NCBI GenBank assembly: GCA_031308135.1
Contig: JAHLJT010008446.1
Span: forward strand, 160,065,161-160,129,160
Direction: 5' to 3'
Origin: Acheta domesticus
Taxonomy: Eukaryota > Arthropoda > Insecta > Orthoptera > Gryllidae
DNA: 64,000 nt
The notes below the pieces were generated by a model. That model searched no databases. It was not told the DNA's origin and saw only the letters and a list, made by a program, of their open reading frames with translations. A program made the translations under genes and the position numbers. Numbering within the stretch: position 1 is the stretch's first letter; each line of letters starts with the position of its first letter. Positions 11,260 through 23,144 of the stretch are shown here, one piece after another.

Positions 11260-13685
11260 ATTAGTAAATATTATATGAATTAGTACCTTCTCTCACCTTA
11301 AGTGCTTCAGAGAGCGGTATTTCAAATGGGTCGTCGCCATGGTCTTCTTCATTTTCGATGTCGAATGTACAATCAATGTTTTGAACACGTCCGTTCACAG
11401 TGAAGACAAAGTTTCGTGCAGAAGAGAATGGCTCTTCTACACCCACAGTTTCCCTGGCAGTCCTTCTTGAGTTTACAGGAGATACGTTTTAGCAGTTTCT
11501 CCGGAGCTGGGGTCTGCAGAGTCGTTACTGGTATCAAGCCATTCCTGGCCGATTTTCGTCCCCACTTTTCAGGATTTAAATCATTCCCCATCCACTGCTG
11601 CACTTAAGAAAAAACTCTCAGACTGTGTTGATGGGTTGCAGCTTCAGTGGGGGGGGATTAAGGCAATATTCCCAGAACATTTAAATACTAATGTCAAGTA
11701 CTGCTTGTACCTCAGCTTATTAAGTCGTGTAGAATGGTGATTACCGCCGTACAATGCAACAAGACATTTTCCCCAGTAGTAGTAATATCCTTCCGATGGG
11801 CTGAAGGATTGTCGAATTTTTTTAGGGTAAAAGGTCGGGATTTTTAATGAGAGTTTTGAGAAATTTAATTTACCTTGGTTATACAATGCCGAGGTGGAAT
11901 CACAACCGCTCATCACATGGAGAAACAGCATATGGTCAGCAAGGCACTCCTCCACTGCAGTTCTCGAATGGTACAGGGATTGAGGGATTTTCCCTTTCCC
12001 TGATTTTAGGAAAAGGACATTGGGAGAAATTTTAACACCCACCATTATAACTGGAAAGTCTATATCTTCTCCCACTACAACACTTTTATGACCTGAAGCC
12101 AGAGATACAGCGGGCCGCATAATTAGAGTATCTGCATCTTCATTTCCTTGCTTACAGTTAATTCCGGTCTCATTGCAATTTGACATCAGCATGGACAGAA
12201 AGTTTTCTTGAGAAAGTGTTGGTACCATCGTACTTGTGAAATGTATTCCATTGACTGCTTATTTCTTTATCTTCTCAAACGCTCCGTGAATTTAGTACTT
12301 TTATGCTCATTAGAATATCTATCAAAAACAATCACTGCACTTGACATGTACTTGAACGTAATTAATGTAATCGTAGCAAATACGTTCAAATGTATGCCCA
12401 TTCAACCATACAACTCTGTGCAATAAGAAGCCCCCGCCAATCACATATACTGTTGTGTTGTCTAATGTTGTGGTATCTGGAAGTGAGCGAAAAACATTGT
12501 ACAAAGTCGATTTTAATCCTTTTCGCATGCCACTCTCGTCAAACAGTGCTAGTGGATATGGAGACAGTTCATACATTAGGAAATCCTCTAGTTCTTCTTC
12601 TGATTGTTTGGCAGCACACATTCTTTGAAATAGTGTAGTTAGTGATTATGAACTAATATGGCAGAGCTCAAGGTGGCTAGAGACAGCACTCTGTCGAACC
12701 GTTTTAATTTTACTATTTTGAAATTACCGCAAACAATTCCACTGATACCCTTTGCTCCTACGTCCCTGGACAAGTGACAATTTTTTCATTTCCCACTTTG
12801 CCTCTGCTGATGGAAATGAGCTCCGAGGTAACGGAGAAATGTGGGTGCTGATGAAACCATTCCATCTTTTTTTGTGTCTTCATTGTCTCGACGTATTCTT
12901 GCATCCCTATCGTCAACATGTGGTTTTGACTTAAAATTAATACCAAAAATGCCTCAATTGCATCTGAAACATGTTGGAGCGATGCCATTCCTAGCGTCAT
13001 TCTAGATAAAATACCTTCATTGAATCCTCGAGCTTTACTTAGTCCATCTTCAACCTTCATACTTTTCATAAAGGTCTGTTCAATCAACATATCGCTCCAC
13101 GTTCTACACCAGTATTTATCACTTCGTCGAATAGTGAAATCCCCTTGCGAAGTGAAAGCTCTGAATTCGTGAAGTGATATGGTGTGCTCCAATTTAAGCA
13201 TGTCCTGTAAATACAGGTGTGCACACTTCGCATACAAGTAGTGCCAGCTAGCGTGGAAATAAGGAAGAATGTTGTATATTGTTTCAAGCTGTTCATTCCA
13301 GTATCACATTCTCTCTTATTCAATAAACCTCATAACTAAAGATATCATTTCGAAATATTGAGTCTACAACTTTGCGGTGGGTCCTAGAATTGCCAAATGT
13401 TGAAGTAGGGGTTTAAATTTTTCTGAAAGTTTCTTCCCACAATTTGTTTCATGTAATTTTATTAGCTCTGACCGGTCTGCCTTGTACACAAGTTGTTCTA
13501 GTTTGAAGTTAAGGGAGTGCTAGAAGTCGAGGGACTTAAGTACACGTTTTCCTAGAGCTGTATGAGCCAAAAGATGTGCTCTTACAGCCCTTGCATATGC
13601 ATGCCCTGTCATGATCTTTCCAATGCTGTTGACTGCGTAATGCATGTACTCTTTCCTCTCATGTAACTTTATGAGCACTCCTCAT
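11260..13685 (-). pseudogene. Fossil of a widespread arthropod repetitive protein with PIN/FEN-like motifs and a Cys-rich tail
   Basis: Joined across frames on the minus strand, the pieces form one colinear protein. In order they are: YMHYAVNSIGKIMTGHAYAR (about 13660-13600), FHASWHYLYAKCAHLYLQDM (about 13265-13200), RRSDKYW with IEQTFMKSMK (about 13115-13055), LFDESGMRKG and GGGFLLHRVVW (12550-12410), VIVFDRYSNEHK (about 12340), GEDIDFPV (about 12070), MSGCDSTSALYNQGK (about 11900), MGNDLNPEKWG (about 11590), CGCRRAILFC (about 11440), and an acidic tail (11310-11370). I recall this order from multi-copy arthropod proteins of unassigned superfamily. The GEDxD...GCDSTS pair resembles XPG/FEN/PIN nuclease signatures, which is inference. 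At least six frameshifts or stops make it non-functional. There is no sign of introns, terminal repeats or a target duplication. Confidence 0.7.
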
Positions 13686-13829
13686 CACAGAGATCCCTCT
13701 TATTAAATTTGTTGAATTTCAATTTATTTCTGTGATTTTAATTTGTGCAAATTTTAAAATTAATTCACGATAATTTTGCAGTTGATTTTCCCTTTTGATT
13801 TTTTTAACACTAGGAAAACCTGGCAGACG

Positions 13830-13965
13830 TTCTGCCCTTCATCTTCCTCATTCCCCTTCCATATCCATTTCTCACTGTCTCTCCCTCCTTCACCCTATCC
13901 CTATCTGTCTGTCACTGTGTGTCTCTGTCTCTGGTGCTCTCTGTCCCTCTCAATCACATTTACTT
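13830..13965 (+). repeat. Pyrimidine-rich low-complexity tract
   Basis: CTCTCC, TGTCTG and similar runs dominate. The plus-strand open frames over it are compositional artefacts. Confidence 0.7.
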
Positions 13966-13969
13966 GCAG

Positions 13970-14475
13970 ATTCTGCACGTCTCTGAGCAGATGAGGTAAA
14001 TCGGGAAGCGCCGGACCAGCAAAAATGTAATAGAATGTTGAAGAAGAGCTCATTCTGTAGATTACGGTGTGTGATTTATTTCTTTAGGGCCTTCGGTCTC
14101 AAAATTTTAGTTTTTAAGGCTCTAGAACGACTCATTCAGGAATTATTTAACGATATAGATTCAAAATGCTGCCGAGAGTGTTGATTGATATATAAGGAGA
14201 TAGATTGTTAATTGTTTTTTGTTTGGTTTTATTGTCAATGTTATTGTCATTCTGTAATTGTTTGTTTTGCTTTCGACACTTATCCAATTATATGATTTTC
14301 TGTGATCACAACTTTGTGTTTTTTTCAAAATCTTCAGAAGAGAACGACGCCGTAGACATCATTCTCGTGATCTTTGGCACTAACACACCAAGAAGGCAAT
14401 AACACTTATTACGATATGAACCAGTGCGTTAACCTTGGCCATGTGATTAACAAAAAATGCGCGTGTTATTTTATT
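13970..14475. other. No recognisable feature
   Basis: AT-rich sequence between the pyrimidine tract and the LINE remnant. The reading frame that would hold LINE ORF2 (minus strand, leftward from 14480) shows no reverse transcriptase or endonuclease motif. Confidence 0.45.
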
Positions 14476-14479
14476 TATT

Positions 14480-15740
14480 TAATATGACAAATGAGGCACA
14501 TCTGAATATGGTCATCGCTCAGGTTTTTCTCCTAGCAGAAAATGCAATGTATTTCACCTCTACAGTCCTTTGCAATGGGTCCAGTCTTGCCACATTTATA
14601 GCACATTTTACTTCTATCAGGCCCCAAACACGTGGGTATTATGTGTCCATACTCATGGCACCTGAAGCGTCTTATTAGCTGCCGCTTCTCCCTGATCCAA
14701 TAATAAACATAGGCGATTTTTTTCTCCTTCGCTACCAGTTTCCGGACTAACTCAGACAGAAGGATTGTCGCCATCTGCACCTTTCCGTGTCCATTCCGCA
14801 ATCTGCATGAGTCAGCAATCTGCCTCTCTGGATTCCTATTTGCTGGGCGACTGTCTCCAGAACTTCTTCGACTACTACTGTTCCGTCGATGTCCCGGATA
14901 TCCACTAATTGTTTTGGTGAAAGTATATTTACTTTGGCTTGAGTACCTATAGCCTTATCTACAGCCTCATTTAGAAAGGCTACGTTGCCACTCTTGCCAA
15001 GAACAATTAGTAGTTCTTTCTCCTGAGTCCTGCTGATAGACCGCACCGTGTATATTAGGGTCTACTTCCTTCTTCATTTTCTTAATAATTTCGGCGTAGG
15101 ATTCCAATTCTTTGGTCGCCACTTTAATTGCCTGATTCAGTGGGCGGCTTTTCTTGGGTTTAACTGTCTCTACGTCTTTCTTCCTACTTTTCCTCTTCCT
15201 ATTTCCTTCCTCCTTGGAACCAATCATTGCTGCATAGCTTTGTTTGCTGCTTCTGCTACAATTTCTTCTTCAGTCTCCTGTCTGCAATTTTCAGCCGGAG
15301 GGCGCGGAGCCTTATTCTTCTTCCTTTCCTGCCGAAAGAGCCCTTTAGGCTTTTCAGCCCCAGTATGGCTTTTTTGTTTCTGCTCGAGCAGTTGTTTCCA
15401 GAACTCTTCTTGTTTTTCTGCCTGACATTTGTTCGTCTTCATATCAATTTCTTCCATGGCTTTAGCCAGTGCCTCTCACTGTTGTGGGATTATTACTTAA
15501 CAAATTTCTCACAACTACACTCCGATTACAGGCCACACATTCTGTTAGTTTCATCTGGGCTTTTTGCAGCTGTTCCAAGCCATTCCATCTATACCACACT
15601 AGCTCCGTAACTACTCTGGTTTGTTCCTTTAGAGGTACTACCAGGGTCCTTTGTCCTTCTTCCAGAAGGATTTCCATATGTGGCACTAGAGCGATTAGTT
15701 TTATCGCCAATTATTTTTCTCATTTATCAGTATATTAATC
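14480..15740 (-). pseudogene. LINE ORF1 (Gag-like) with zinc knuckles, R1-clade-like, broken
   Basis: ORF1 of R1-type LINEs encodes a nucleic-acid-binding Gag-like protein. On the minus strand the pieces run in order. First is a charged, coiled-coil-like N-terminal region (15710-15224, rich in K, E and Q). Next is a basic stretch (KRKSRKKDVETVKPKKSR). Then comes the conserved domain with LLIVLGKSGNVAFLNEAV, VNILSPKQLVDIRDIDG and a V..EVLETV helix (15046-14850). Last are zinc knuckles RFRCHEYGHIIPTC and MCYKCGKTGPIAKDC and a final CIFC (14660-14535). The first knuckle has lost its first Cys. At least four frame changes are needed. Nothing like ORF2 follows, which is unusual because LINE copies normally lose their 5' end. 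Clade assignment is by motif order only. Confidence 0.75.
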
Positions 15741-15744
15741 TTCG

Positions 15745-16300
15745 TTTAATTTTCCTATCGAAGTCACGCGAACCAGAGTCATTGAAAAGTTCCAGAATAC
15801 TGTACCCTTCGATAGCTCAACTTTCCCCAGAGAGAAAATATCTTTGACACTATTACTTCTTGAGCCAGTCTTTCGACGTAATCAACTTTGCAATATATCT
15901 TTGTAAGCAGTTTCCTTGCTAGCCGATAAATAGATAGCAATACAAATCGAACTTTTGAATGAAGAATTAAAAAAATAAATAATACGACTGCTGTTCATAT
16001 TCACTATAAAACTACTATCACTTAAATTTGCTAGAAAATTTGTTTTTATGCTAAAAACCCTTGAAATTAATTAAAATATTGAAACGGGAGTTTTAATGGT
16101 TGTTTTGAATAAAAAGGAAACTTTGAATTTTTTAAAATCATCCATAGTTGCAACACGACAAAACTTGTTACTGCAGTGTTCTCACGAAACCACCAATAAA
16201 TGCTAGATATTGTTTTTTGTTTCGAAGAAATGGTAAGAATCATTTCGCTGCGACGCACCGTTTATCGCATGGAGGCGCTACCGAGGTATCGATTAATGTC
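15745..16300. other. No recognisable feature
   Basis: AT-rich stretch upstream of the LINE remnant. There is no promoter-like or repeat structure that can be supported. Confidence 0.4.
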
Positions 16301-16304
16301 CACA

Positions 16305-17200
16305 TCGCAAATGTATGAACATTCCTGATATTTTCTGTTATATTTGTGGAAACTTCACAGTGATAAGCAACAAACGGACATAACAGACTTTGTGAAGAAA
16401 GCTTATTACGCTTATTTTGAAGTTAAATGTCGATGCCGTTGCCGATGTTATGTTGAGAGATCCAGGTTATAGTCTAAAGAAAAAAAATCATGCATGCCAT
16501 TTGCAATTCCTATGGTTTGGAGGGAGCCAAAAGACCACATTAATGACTGCTACTTCTGTTTAGTCAACATTCAGGGCTGCAGTGCGAAAAATAAGAAACA
16601 CGTCGTGTACCCCAAAATTTCCTCTGCCATGCTCCTGTTCCACACGGAGGGGACCTGCCTGCCCCCCCCCCCGTGATTTTGAGAACACGTGACTAGATGG
16701 TTCTGAAAGTGGTGCTGCCGAAGGTGATACTGGTAGTAATAATGATGACTACAAACCTTCACGCTACATTCTCAACCTACCACAACAGTGCTCACGGAGT
16801 GAACTTAACGATCTAGTACGAGATCGGAATTTACCTAAGCATTCTACCGAATTACTAGGTTCTAAGTAAGAAGTTTAGTAAGCTAAAATTCTAGGTTAAA
16901 AGTAAGAATTTTCTCGTACCAGAAACAAAGTTTTCATGGTACAGACACAGAGAAAAATAGCTAATTTTTCTATTCTCATAGAAAAATTATTTAGTGTACT
17001 ACAATAATGTTAACAAGTTAATGCAGTTCTATGGAACTGAACATGATTCTAATCGGTGGAGACTTTTTATGCATAGACTCATCAAAGAGGAGCCTCAAGG
17101 GTGTGTTACGTCCTAACGGGATTATTTATGGATCCCATCTTGTGTCTCATTCACTTTAAATTAAAGAGACATTTGAGTATATTGAGTTTAGTTGACCTGT
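16305..17200 (+). pseudogene. Fossil of a second widespread arthropod repetitive protein (MVWREP family)
   Basis: Frames on the plus strand give, in order: YICGNFTVISNKRT (about 16335), TDFVKKAYYAYFEVK (about 16390), MPFAIPMVWREPKDH with NDCYFCLVN (16494-16575), YPKISSA (about 16615), LNLPQQCSRSELNDLVRD (about 16775), LPKHSTELLGSK (about 16830), and, after a change of frame, GTEHDSNRWRLFMHRLIKEE (about 17035) and a trailing HSL..KETFEYIEF (about 17145-17190). This order matches a multi-copy protein family I recall from insects and other invertebrates; its biochemical role is unknown to me. A C-run (16664-16675) and several frameshifts and stops show it is dead. The continuation beyond about 17200 is missing. 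Confidence 0.65.
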
Positions 17201-17204
17201 TTAG

Positions 17205-17570
17205 AAGTATGTAGTATGAGGAACATGAGTGATTAATTTCTGGTGTTTTATTTCCTTTTCTTTTTTACTGAATGCATCAACTATATTCGTCATTTTTGAT
17301 TTGTTTATATTGTTATCCGTTAATAAGGGAACAATCCTGTTCATTTTCTTGCTTATATTTCTTTCTTACAACCGTCAAAATAACGTAGAACTTACGACTT
17401 CTGGAGTATATTTGGGTGTCTGAATATTAAAGCGAGCCACCGTAAGTCATAATATCCACAGTTTCGTTCATTTATTGTGTTCTTCGAATGCACCCCGTGA
17501 ATCTGAAAAGTTAACATTAACACAATCGTTAAAATAAAAATAACGATTCTTAGGAGATTAGTTTACTTCA
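17205..17570. other. No recognisable feature
   Basis: AT-rich spacer between the fossil gene and the family C repeat. Confidence 0.4.
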
Positions 17571-17576
17571 CCCTAT

Positions 17577-17900
17577 AATGGTTTGAAGAAAATCATATCA
17601 GGTTAGTATTAATGGCAATGAAATTGTAAACTTTTATTGAATTTGAAATAACTGCTTGGATATTTTGGAGATTTATTTACAAATATAGTAATCTGAATTC
17701 AGGCCATGAAAAGTAAACATTTCAACTTTTGCTAGTAAAAACGACTCTAATCCTCATTATTCATTCGTTCAGAATGCTGCAACCACTTTCAATAATCATC
17801 AGAAATATTACGTAGGGTTTCTAATGTTCATTTTGTCAAACTATTATATATAAGCAATAACAGTGCGATTGCATTCTGAAGGGCAGGCATTCGATTTCTG
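17577..17900 (+). repeat. Family C dispersed repeat, copy 1
   Basis: Shares a long diverged alignment with 27650-27990, including GGTTAGTATTA(A/T)TGGCAATGA at the start, TTATTCATTCGTTCAGAATG-like text in the middle and GCATTCTGAAGGGCAG near the end. No coding capacity or defined ends. Confidence 0.65.
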
Positions 17901-17904
17901 TAAT

Positions 17905-18835
17905 TGGTGTTCTGTATTTGCCTATAACCTGTCCTGACGAGAGTGAAAATAGATTTATTTTTAATTTTAATTTTTTCGTTTTCGTACGTATGAACGCAGA
18001 AACATACGTGGTAATTACAGAACTACGTAAATAGGTAATGCAGTAGTAAACGTATTTTGATATTTCAACGGAGACATATTTGGGTTTTTCTGTTACCAAG
18101 AGTTGTTTTTTTTTCTTTTCAAAATTGCCAGATAGATGAATGCAATGATTTAACATATGTTAATGTTTTGATAGTATTTTGAGTATAAAAATATACTTTC
18201 TGACATTTGATTTTAAATTGAATATTCGAGATTTCCTGTAGCAACCCTTGCAAATGCCGCCTATGAGGAAGTTTACCTTCGTGGCGCCGACACTTGCGGG
18301 GAAAGGCCGCGAAGACCACCTTCCCAAAAGCGACAATTGCAACGGCTGCGACAGGAAAAGCTGCACGTTTTGTTAAAAAATCCCATGCCATAATGTATAA
18401 TTTTATAAACAAAATATTATAAAATATTAGCATATGTTACATCAGTGCATTCCTCTTTTATGATCTATCTATTGCTAGAGAGAAAAATATATGGTCTTTA
18501 GAAAAATAAAGATGATTAAATTTCTCCAAAACTAAAAATAGTTCAAACAATACCTCTACAGCATTTTTCTTGCCCCATGATTATGCATTGTTAATCGAAA
18601 ACTGTATTTTGATACGGGGAACACTTTAGGAGTTATGGGGATGGTCCATAGTTAGTGGGACTCCCTTGTTTCAGTAATTCAAGTTTTAATTCCGTTTCAT
18701 AGAAGATGCCACACATCAACATAATTTGTAATTGTCTAACTTTATTGGAGACAATTCAAACGTTGTCCAAAATTTGGCACAATAACTTATACAAGTAATA
18801 TAAATACGTAAGTTTAGGTAAGGAATTGAAACATG
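17905..18835. other. No gene; small GC-richer patch at 18240-18365
   Basis: The patch (CGTGGCGCCGACACTTGCGG and neighbours) has exon-like base composition but no recognisable protein in any frame. The remainder is AT-rich and featureless. Confidence 0.3.
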
Positions 18836-18837
18836 TA

Positions 18838-18930
18838 TTCCATTGGCTCAGTGATAGAATTCTTTCTTTCCGAACCCTAGGCCGCAGGATCGAATCCGGT
18901 GCTTGACCGGAGTTGTTTGGTTTACCGGTA
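18838..18930 (+). ncRNA. tRNA-Gly-like SINE head or tRNA pseudogene
   Basis: An A-box-like ATTGGCTCAGTGATAGAATT (18842-18861) resembles the D-arm of tRNA-Gly. A perfect B box GGATCGAATCC sits at 18887-18897 at tRNA-like spacing. Acceptor-stem pairing is not intact, so this is a tRNA-derived SINE head rather than a working tRNA. Confidence 0.6.
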
Positions 18931-19149
18931 ATGTTTTTGTCAAATAAACTGTATTATAAAACTTTTTCCATAGCGTAAATATATTACTTTGATTTTAAAA
19001 CAAGGTGACCATGAAAAGGGCGTTTTATTCTTTCTATGAAATATTTGCTTTTTATTCCCCAAATTATGTATTACAATTTTTATATCAATTGTTTATTTAT
19101 AAATCTCTTATTCTAGATATTACAAGGAATACATTAATAAGGAATCCAA

Positions 19150-19370
19150 AATTCCTGGTTTACTTATGCGATAATTCTCTCTCGTGGGGCTTGGCAATGG
19201 TGAGCCATGTTGAAATATGGAAACGGAGTAGTTCACTTTGCTTAGCCGCGAGTGAAAATATTGATTTTTTCCTCAAGTGGCAACGCTTCAGAGCCCCGTA
19301 TCTCATTTTGACCTGGAATCGAAACCATGGAAGTACTGCTAAGGATGCAATTAAGATCTTATTATTTTGG
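19150..19370 (+). repeat. Family D dispersed repeat, copy 1
   Basis: Aligns with 32955-33150 through GCGATAATTCTCTC, then GTGAAAATATTGATTTTT, then AGCCCCGTATCTCATTT and a TGGAATCGAAA box. Diverged and non-coding. Confidence 0.65.
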
Positions 19371-19534
19371 TCTCAATGCCGCTGGTCCAGACTCCGTATT
19401 ACATTATTTTAGAATTTGTGGTTCGCATTCCTTATACGTAATCGTGAATTTTGCTTATATTATACATAAATTTGACAAGACAAATGTATAATTTTGCAAT
19501 ATAGTTATTTTTTTTTTGTAATGTGAAATGAAAA

Positions 19535-19616
19535 AAAAAACCTCTATGAAGACTAGGACTTGAACCCTCTGCTTCCGGAGTTCTCGAGATACACATTGAC
19601 ACTGAGACATTCATTC
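19535..19616 (-). ncRNA. tRNA-derived SINE head (minus strand)
   Basis: On the minus strand, TGTCTCAGTGTCAATGTG (A box, 19609-19592) is followed by a perfect B box GGGTTCAAGTCC (19568-19557) and, about 25 bp later, a T-run that could end pol III transcription. Folding into a full cloverleaf is not supported. Confidence 0.5.
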
Positions 19617-19656
19617 GCTCTTCTCACTCTCTTATAACAATACATTTCAAATTAAA

Positions 19657-20222
19657 ACTAGTGGTGCTTCCAACGCACATACTTTCTCGCTCTGCTTCTA
19701 TACGATCCTTTTAGCTATTCCACTACTTCATAAACCAGAAAAAGTGTATTATACCAGCAAACATTTCGGTACCAAGGCCCGACAACCGAAACTCAAATTC
19801 AACGAACCGGCACTTATACCACTATGCGACACCAACACCGTCCTCTGTCGAACAGAACCATGAAAGAATAGAACCGACCTATAAAATGGTAAATGCATGA
19901 ATAAGAAATAATTGATACGATGGCAAAACGCTTTACAAATACAAGAGAAGTAAAAAATTGTTAAAAGTTAATTATTTGAACAAATATATACAGACATTTC
20001 CAGAACATTTATGGCAATTACTTATATTTTAGTCAAAACGTAATTTTATCAATTTTAACATTAGGAGCCGGTAATTTTCAACATGCGAAAAACATGTCTT
20101 TCAAAAAACATGACCAAGAAAGGCAGCGGTGAACCGCCTTACTCCACACAATTTATCGGATGATCGGCATTTGGAAAATATCTACTGCGAGAAAGTATGT
20201 GCCATTCTATAGCACCACTAGT
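19657..20222 (+). mobile_element. Family B element, complete copy (566 bp) with ~40-bp inverted ends
   Basis: It begins ACTAGTGGTGCTTCCAACGC...TTTCTCGC and ends GCGAGAAAGTATGTGCC...GCACCACTAGT, so the ends are inverted copies of one terminus. Partial copies lie at 36234-36712 (left part), 37248-37450 (right part) and 40920-41170 (minus). No protein is encoded. The interior includes a tRNA A-box-like segment on the minus strand (CATAGTGGTATAAGTGCC), but a B box at proper spacing is unclear. No target-site duplication could be fixed. Confidence 0.7.
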
Positions 20223-20970
20223 TTATTTATATATTTCCCGTCCCTTATTACATACGTGCAAAAAATTAAAGAAAAAATTTGCAGCGGTTTTTAAGAAAAA
20301 TTTTTTTTGTAAATTTGAATCGCAATTTACGCAAAAACTATTCGTTTTTTCCAAAAAATGGTACATGACCTTATTTGAAGTGCTAATTTTGTACAACCGA
20401 CTTTGTCTGAAGCGAAAATCTCTATCTTCAATTTTGCAGTTTTTTAAACAGTTTTTTGCAATTTCGAAAAATAGGGCCTGTCAACGAAAATGATGCCTAC
20501 GTCATTCCCTCAACGTTCTTCGCACTATTCAACAACAAAATATAATCAAAACATTTGGAGCCATTTTTTTTAAATTTATAAAATCTCAAAATGGGCTTCA
20601 TGTAAAGTATCCTCAAATACTTAGATATCTGTTTCAAATTCAAGAGGCCTTGAGACGAGTCAAAACCATCGGGGAATATCAATTTTGAAGAAAATCGACC
20701 GAACGGTTTAGGCGCTAGCGTTGGCCACAGACGGACAGACCGACGGAATGCCGTCAATCGATTTTGAAGTATGAAGAAGCAACAAATCATGGATTTTGAC
20801 TACACCACGAGATAGAGGATTTTTTTTCTAAATTTAGCAACAGGTTTTATCCACTTTTTTTTCACCAGACCCCTGCTATAAGAGATTTTCTGGCGAAAAT
20901 TCCCAGTTTTCCGCCGCACGATTACATAACTTTCTCTTCTTACGAAGTATTCGTAAGGCGAGAAAGTAAA
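20223..20970 (-). repeat. Family A element, short form, copy 1
   Basis: Read on the minus strand it starts with the palindromic end TTACGAATACTTCGTAA (about 20945), continues with GTTATGTAATCG, a GTCCGTCTG microsatellite (about 20730) and CTAGCGCCTAAACCG, and ends at the shared ACTAGT terminus. It matches 37451-38222 and 39405-40410 closely. No intact protein is present, although two of the copies share a similar 70-residue frame around KIAKLKI-like repeats. Confidence 0.75.
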
Positions 20971-21157
20971 AAGACTTCAAAGCAACATTACGTTAGCAAA
21001 AGTTAATGTCAATTCAGTTTTGTGGGCAGGAATCACGGAAGTCTTTTACCTCTGTACTACTACTATTTTGCTCTCAATATACGTTAAAGTATTTTATACG
21101 CTCTCCAATAAAATGAAATTTATCTTCATAGTTCAATCTAGAGAACGTAGAAAAAAA

Positions 21158-22310
21158 ACTAGTGGTGCTACAGACTGGCACAGACTTTCCCGTATTAATT
21201 TTCTTTTTCCTTTGGTCTCCGCTAGCTATTCGGACTTGACACATACTCTTGCTTTGGCAATATGTCGCCGCCCAAAGTACACGTTTGTGACATTTTCTTC
21301 ATTTTTCGAGTTCCTAATAGTAGAACAGAAATACTATTTTAAGAATATTAATGAACAGTAAAAATTCCTCCCAAAAGACAATTTCTTTCAAAATTTGGAG
21401 CCGATTTTAAGAAAATTACGTTTAAGCGCTACTGTAAATTCGAAATTTGAAGCGCGTTTCCACAGCAAATTTTTGAGTTTTCGAAAAACTTCATTAGAAA
21501 TCATTAGAAGCACATTAACTCACAAATACATTAGAGTTTACAAATTGCTGTAAACGTGCGGTGTAAAAGATCTTAAAAAAATTACATTTGTGTAAATTTT
21601 GAAAAAAACAAAAAAAACACATTAATTAACGTCATATTAAAGAGTACAATTAGCACCATAATTTAAAAATATTTGAAGAAAAATTTTGGCACATTTACTC
21701 ATAAATATAATCATATGAACAAATCGCCGCTAATGTAAATATTAACGACGCGATAGATTGAGGGCAAAAAATTTCATTTTTACAATTTTTGAAAAAAATA
21801 GAGAAATATGGTGTTTATGCCATGTTATAGAATACATTAGGTACTATCCTTAGTAAATATTTAACGGAAAAATTTGGAACCGTTTTATAGAAAATCTTGA
21901 TTTCACTTCACATTTCACGCAATTTGTAAACTCTATTATAATTGTGAGGTAAAGTGCTTCTTATAAATTTAAATAAAGTTTATCGAAAACTCAAAAGTTT
22001 CTGTGAAGAGAGCTTCCAATTTCGAATTTAGATTATCGTTTAAACGCCATTTTCTTAAAAGCGGTTCGAAGTTTCTAAAGAAAATTGTCATTTAGGACGA
22101 AGTTTTGCTGTTCTTTAATATTCTTAAAATTGTATTTCTGTTCTACAATTAAGAAAACGAAAAATTAAGAAAATATAAAAAATATGTACTTTGGACGGCG
22201 ATGCATGGCAGCTGGCAAGACTATATGACCAGTCCGTATAGTTAGCCGAGACCAAAAGAACTAGAAAACTAATACGGAAAAGATTGTGTCATTCTGTAGC
22301 ACCATTAGTT
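21158..22310. repeat. Family A-related block bounded by inverted shared termini
   Basis: The left edge ACTAGTGGTGCTACAGACTGG and the right edge CATTCTGTAGCACCATTAG are inverted copies of the shared terminus. The interior consists of diverged family A text (GGAGCCGATTTTAAG, TTTTCGAAAAACTT) in minus and then plus orientation, suggesting two copies meeting head to head. Confidence 0.6.
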
Positions 22311-23140
22311 TTCATTTATTGCCAAGTTAAGCTATAATTGATATCATTAATGCGAGAAATCATATCTTTAAGGCCATTTTCAAACAAAAAGCAGAATGCT
22401 ATTTTCAAGTTAATTCGGAATCTTTTGCTTAATACAAAGAAAAAAATAAGAGTAGCAAAAAAATGACGAGAAGGAACATTTGTTGTATTTTTTCGTTTTT
22501 ACCGAGTTTAAATCTATAAGAAAATGTATAAAAATCCAACGCAGTTTGTACTCACAGACCTGTGTAATAAAATAAAAGTTCTCATATAAACCCGTTTTTA
22601 TAAACAAACAAACAAAGATAATAACATCCACCAAATATAAGCAAGGAGTTGATCCGATGATTGGCGGAATTGGCGGAAGAACGCTTCGTAGAGGCAATGT
22701 CTTACAGATAGCGTGATTAAGTGAATGACATGGAAACTAATCAATTATCTTTCTCTCCTACTTGCGAATAGTGTTTTAACCCACCATGGAAAATGTTATG
22801 TTTGTATGAATGTTTATCACTTTTCAAAGTTGATGCCATTAAAATCAAGAGCTTGGAAAAACGATCGCACATAATTAAACAGATAGAGTACCCATTGTTT
22901 ACCAGTTAAATTTAATTTATCATCAGTAATGATAGTCACACAAAAGATTGTTTCTTCTTTGAAAAAAATACGCTTTTATAAAAAAATTTCCTCGGTTACT
23001 CTTTCTCCGTGTGTTCACATTTCAACAAACGTCATAATACTTGTATATTTCGATCTGCTTATGTTTGGAAAATTGTTTTCTTCTCTGAAAAGAGTTCCAA
23101 ACGGAAATGATCCCACTGATCACAACTGGAAATGTCCTAT
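22311..23140. other. No recognisable feature
   Basis: AT-rich region between family A blocks. The short frames in it have no recognisable content. Confidence 0.4.
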
Positions 23141-23144
23141 CAAT

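Noticed and set aside
13776..13994. Two overlapping plus frames rich in Ser, Leu and Pro
   Set aside because: Pyrimidine-rich low-complexity DNA.
18838..18912. Functional tRNA-Gly gene
   Set aside because: A and B boxes are present but the acceptor and anticodon stems do not pair, so a SINE head or pseudogene is more likely.
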